Below, piece by piece: positions 12,630 through 14,258 of a DNA stretch of 14,258 bases. Made by a program: the position numbers and the translations under genes. Each line of letters opens with the position of its first letter. Within the stretch, counting starts at the first letter, position 1. The DNA comes from an uncultured Clostridia bacterium (lineage in GTDB: Bacteria > Bacillota > Clostridia > Oscillospirales > Acutalibacteraceae), in NCBI GenBank assembly GCA_946409885.1, contig CAMJYF010000014.1, positions 1 through 14,258 of the forward strand, in the 5' to 3' direction. The notes beneath the pieces are model-generated. The model did no database searches, had not been told where the DNA came from, and saw only the letters and a program-made list of their open reading frames with translations.

Positions 12630-14258
12630 TCACTGCTTCGGCATGTTTTTCATGACGTCCGGCAGCATCAGCCCCATCAGGATCTCCGCGTCCGTCCAGC
12701 CGGTCTCGCTGCAGTGGGGGGCCCAGCCCACGTCGTGGGGGCAGCCGTACACCTCGCCCAGGTCCATATCAAAGGCGCGGCACCACAGCCCGTCGATCAC
12801 CGGGTTGTCGGAACGGGCCTGCGTCCGGATGAAGAATTCCGCCGCTCCCCGCCACAGGGCCGCGTAGCGGCTGTCGCCGGTGGCGTGCCAGGCGCAGGCG
12901 AAGCCCACGGGCAGCCAGTTGACGGAGTACAGCAGGTCGGCCACGGGATCCCCGTTTTCGGTCAGCAGCGAGCATTCCCCGCGGGATTCCCGTGAGCAGG
13001 CGGCCTGATAGCCGGTATCCCATTCGCGGTAGCCGCCGAAGGGGTGCCGCAGGGCCTCCAGGTCGTCGGTGACCCGCCGCAGCATGGCCAGGTGTTTTTC
13101 CTCCCCGCCGGCCTCGTACAGCAGGGCCAGCGGCAGGATCAGCCGGCACATCTCCTCCGTTTCGCTCTGTTCCCGTTTGGTTTCGGGGTAGAGGGACATG
13201 ATGGTTTCCAGCCCCCGCTTTGCAGTGTCAAAATAGATTTTGCTGCCCCCGCACAGGTAGGCCAGCAGCAGGGCGGCGTGGTAATAGGCGTTGTAGTGGG
13301 CGCTGGGCAGGCCGTGTTCGGCCTCCGCCAGCTGCGCCAGCGCGTCCCCCGGCAGGTTGGGCAGGTCGGTGCGGGGCACGCGGCAGCCGTCCTTCGCCGT
13401 GGTCTTTACCAGAAAATCCAGGGCGCGGCAGGCGTCGGAAAAGCGGCTTCTGTCCCCCAGAAAACGGCAGCGGTACAGGGCGGGCAGCAGGGCCCGGGCG
13501 GCGTCGTCCTGGTAGCAGACCTCCCACCCCGTGTCGGTCCAGCGGAGCATGCCGTCCGCCGGGCCGCCCTTCACCTGCATGGGGCCGAAGACGAAATCAA
13601 AAAGGTTTTCCGCAACGCGCCGGTGCGCTTCGCTGCCGGTCAGCGCGCCGTGGAACAAAAACGCCCCGGCCGCCTCGCCGCAGCAGTCCGTGCGGACGGT
13701 GTCGGCGACGGCCTGCACCCCCTCCGGGTTGATGTGGTGGCGCAGCCCCTCCCGAATGCCGCCGCATCCTTCGTCGATGAGAAAGCCCTTCAGCCGGGCG
13801 ATCCCCCGGTCGACCGTCTCCCTCCGGCGGCGCTCAAACACCCTGTCGTCGGAAAGGTCGGCTTTGGTGTCGTAAAAGACCGCCGGGGCAGGGAAGGCCG
13901 CGGGCGGGTGCCCCGTGATCCATTCCGCGATAAACGCGATCAGGCTGCGCCAGGCCGCCCGGGGCGCCAACCGCGCCCGGTTGAAATTGTGCAGCGTAAA
14001 GGCGCACATCATCACGTTGTCGCCGATGGTCCACAGGGCGGGCGCGTCCTCCTTTGTCACGGCGGGGTCCCGCAGGCGGCGGTGGGCCGTGATGTGCTCC
14101 CGGTATACCAGCAGCCGCTGCATGCCGGGCACCCCGTACCAGGGGCGGCCCGCCAGGTTGGCGCCGTCGTCCAGCAGGTCCCCCGCCGCAAGGCCGGGGA
14201 TCCGGCCGTCCGCCTCCGGCGTGACGATCAGGCGGCTGCGGGTGGTATCGGCCGGTTC
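12630..14258 (-). CDS. Glycosidase-like protein, probable (alpha/alpha)6 barrel, 5'-partial
   Basis: The reading frame is open to the right edge; 542 residues are visible and the N-terminus is outside. A GTG at 14132 is in frame, but the 42 upstream codons (including AGRPWYGVPGMQRL) look like normal protein, so it is not the likely start. The protein is a series of helical hairpins with many Trp, Tyr and His residues (YQDDAARALLPAL, HYNAYYHAALLLAYLCGG, GGYREWDTGYQAAC, LLYSVNWLPVGFACAWHATG) and ends GCPHDVGWAPHCSETGWTDA, a look shared by six-hairpin glycosidases and related lyases. The exact family and active-site acids cannot be assigned. No signal peptide can be judged. It converges on the phosphodiesterase operon, with a long hairpin between. 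Confidence 0.6.
   Translation of the reverse strand, partial: EPADTTRSRLIVTPEADGRIPGLAAGDLLDDGANLAGRPWYGVPGMQRLLVYREHITAHRRLRDPAVTKEDAPALWTIGDNVMMCAFTLHNFNRARLAPRAAWRSLIAFIAEWITGHPPAAFPAPAVFYDTKADLSDDRVFERRRRETVDRGIARLKGFLIDEGCGGIREGLRHHINPEGVQAVADTVRTDCCGEAAGAFLFHGALTGSEAHRRVAENLFDFVFGPMQVKGGPADGMLRWTDTGWEVCYQDDAARALLPALYRCRFLGDRSRFSDACRALDFLVKTTAKDGCRVPRTDLPNLPGDALAQLAEAEHGLPSAHYNAYYHAALLLAYLCGGSKIYFDTAKRGLETIMSLYPETKREQSETEEMCRLILPLALLYEAGGEEKHLAMLRRVTDDLEALRHPFGGYREWDTGYQAACSRESRGECSLLTENGDPVADLLYSVNWLPVGFACAWHATGDSRYAALWRGAAEFFIRTQARSDNPVIDGLWCRAFDMDLGEVYGCPHDVGWAPHCSETGWTDAEILMGLMLPDVMKNMPKQ

Overview
The window looks like chromosomal DNA of a GC-rich, low-GC-lineage-type Gram-positive bacterium, most likely a gut-type member of class Clostridia (Oscillospiraceae-like). 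This is inferred from strong AGGAGG ribosome binding sites, textbook sigma-A promoters, Gram-positive signal peptides, an extracellular M6 protease with a cysteine-rich Clostridia-style tail, and strong GCC/GCG/CTG codon preference. No rRNA, tRNA, CRISPR array, phage gene or transposase gene was seen.

Layout. Positions 1-215 are the left edge: no convincing gene, but a plus-strand terminator suggests that a gene ends just outside or at the edge. A minus-strand DMT/EamA exporter (216-1148) and a plus-strand membrane-anchored polysaccharide deacetylase with two Ig-like modules (1326-2816) diverge from a shared promoter region. A secreted purple-acid-phosphatase-like metallophosphoesterase follows (2908-4362). 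It converges on a secreted M6 metalloprotease (4799-6706, minus). The gap between them holds a roughly 360-bp element with imperfect terminal inverted repeats and a chain of hairpins. A second, smaller element (6773-6961) with 27-bp perfect inverted ends lies between the protease and a cytoplasmic GH84-type beta-N-acetylglucosaminidase (6979-8295, minus). Upstream of the glycosidase on the same strand are a histidine phosphatase (8376-9074), a PIN-domain toxin (9114-9524) and its Phd/YefM-like antitoxin (9521-9736). These four genes could be read from the strong antitoxin promoter.

A divergent plus-strand operon then runs 9948-12468: an SDR-type epimerase/dehydrogenase-like protein, an unrecognised two-helix membrane protein, and an alkaline-phosphatase-superfamily phosphodiesterase. 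It converges on a large minus-strand glycosidase-like protein (12630 to beyond 14258) whose N-terminus is outside the window. A 14-bp-stem hairpin sits in the convergent gap.

Functionally the window is envelope and glycan oriented: wall or glycan deacetylation, extracellular phosphate-ester cleavage, extracellular proteolysis, hexosaminidase and another carbohydrate-active-like protein. A toxin-antitoxin pair lies between the blocks. The most unusual feature is not a gene. It is a family of six short hairpins sharing a GTAGC(G/A)CGG lead-in whose stems differ but stay paired. They are arranged as inverted pairs in the two elements and look like a non-autonomous (MITE- or REP-like) repeat family.
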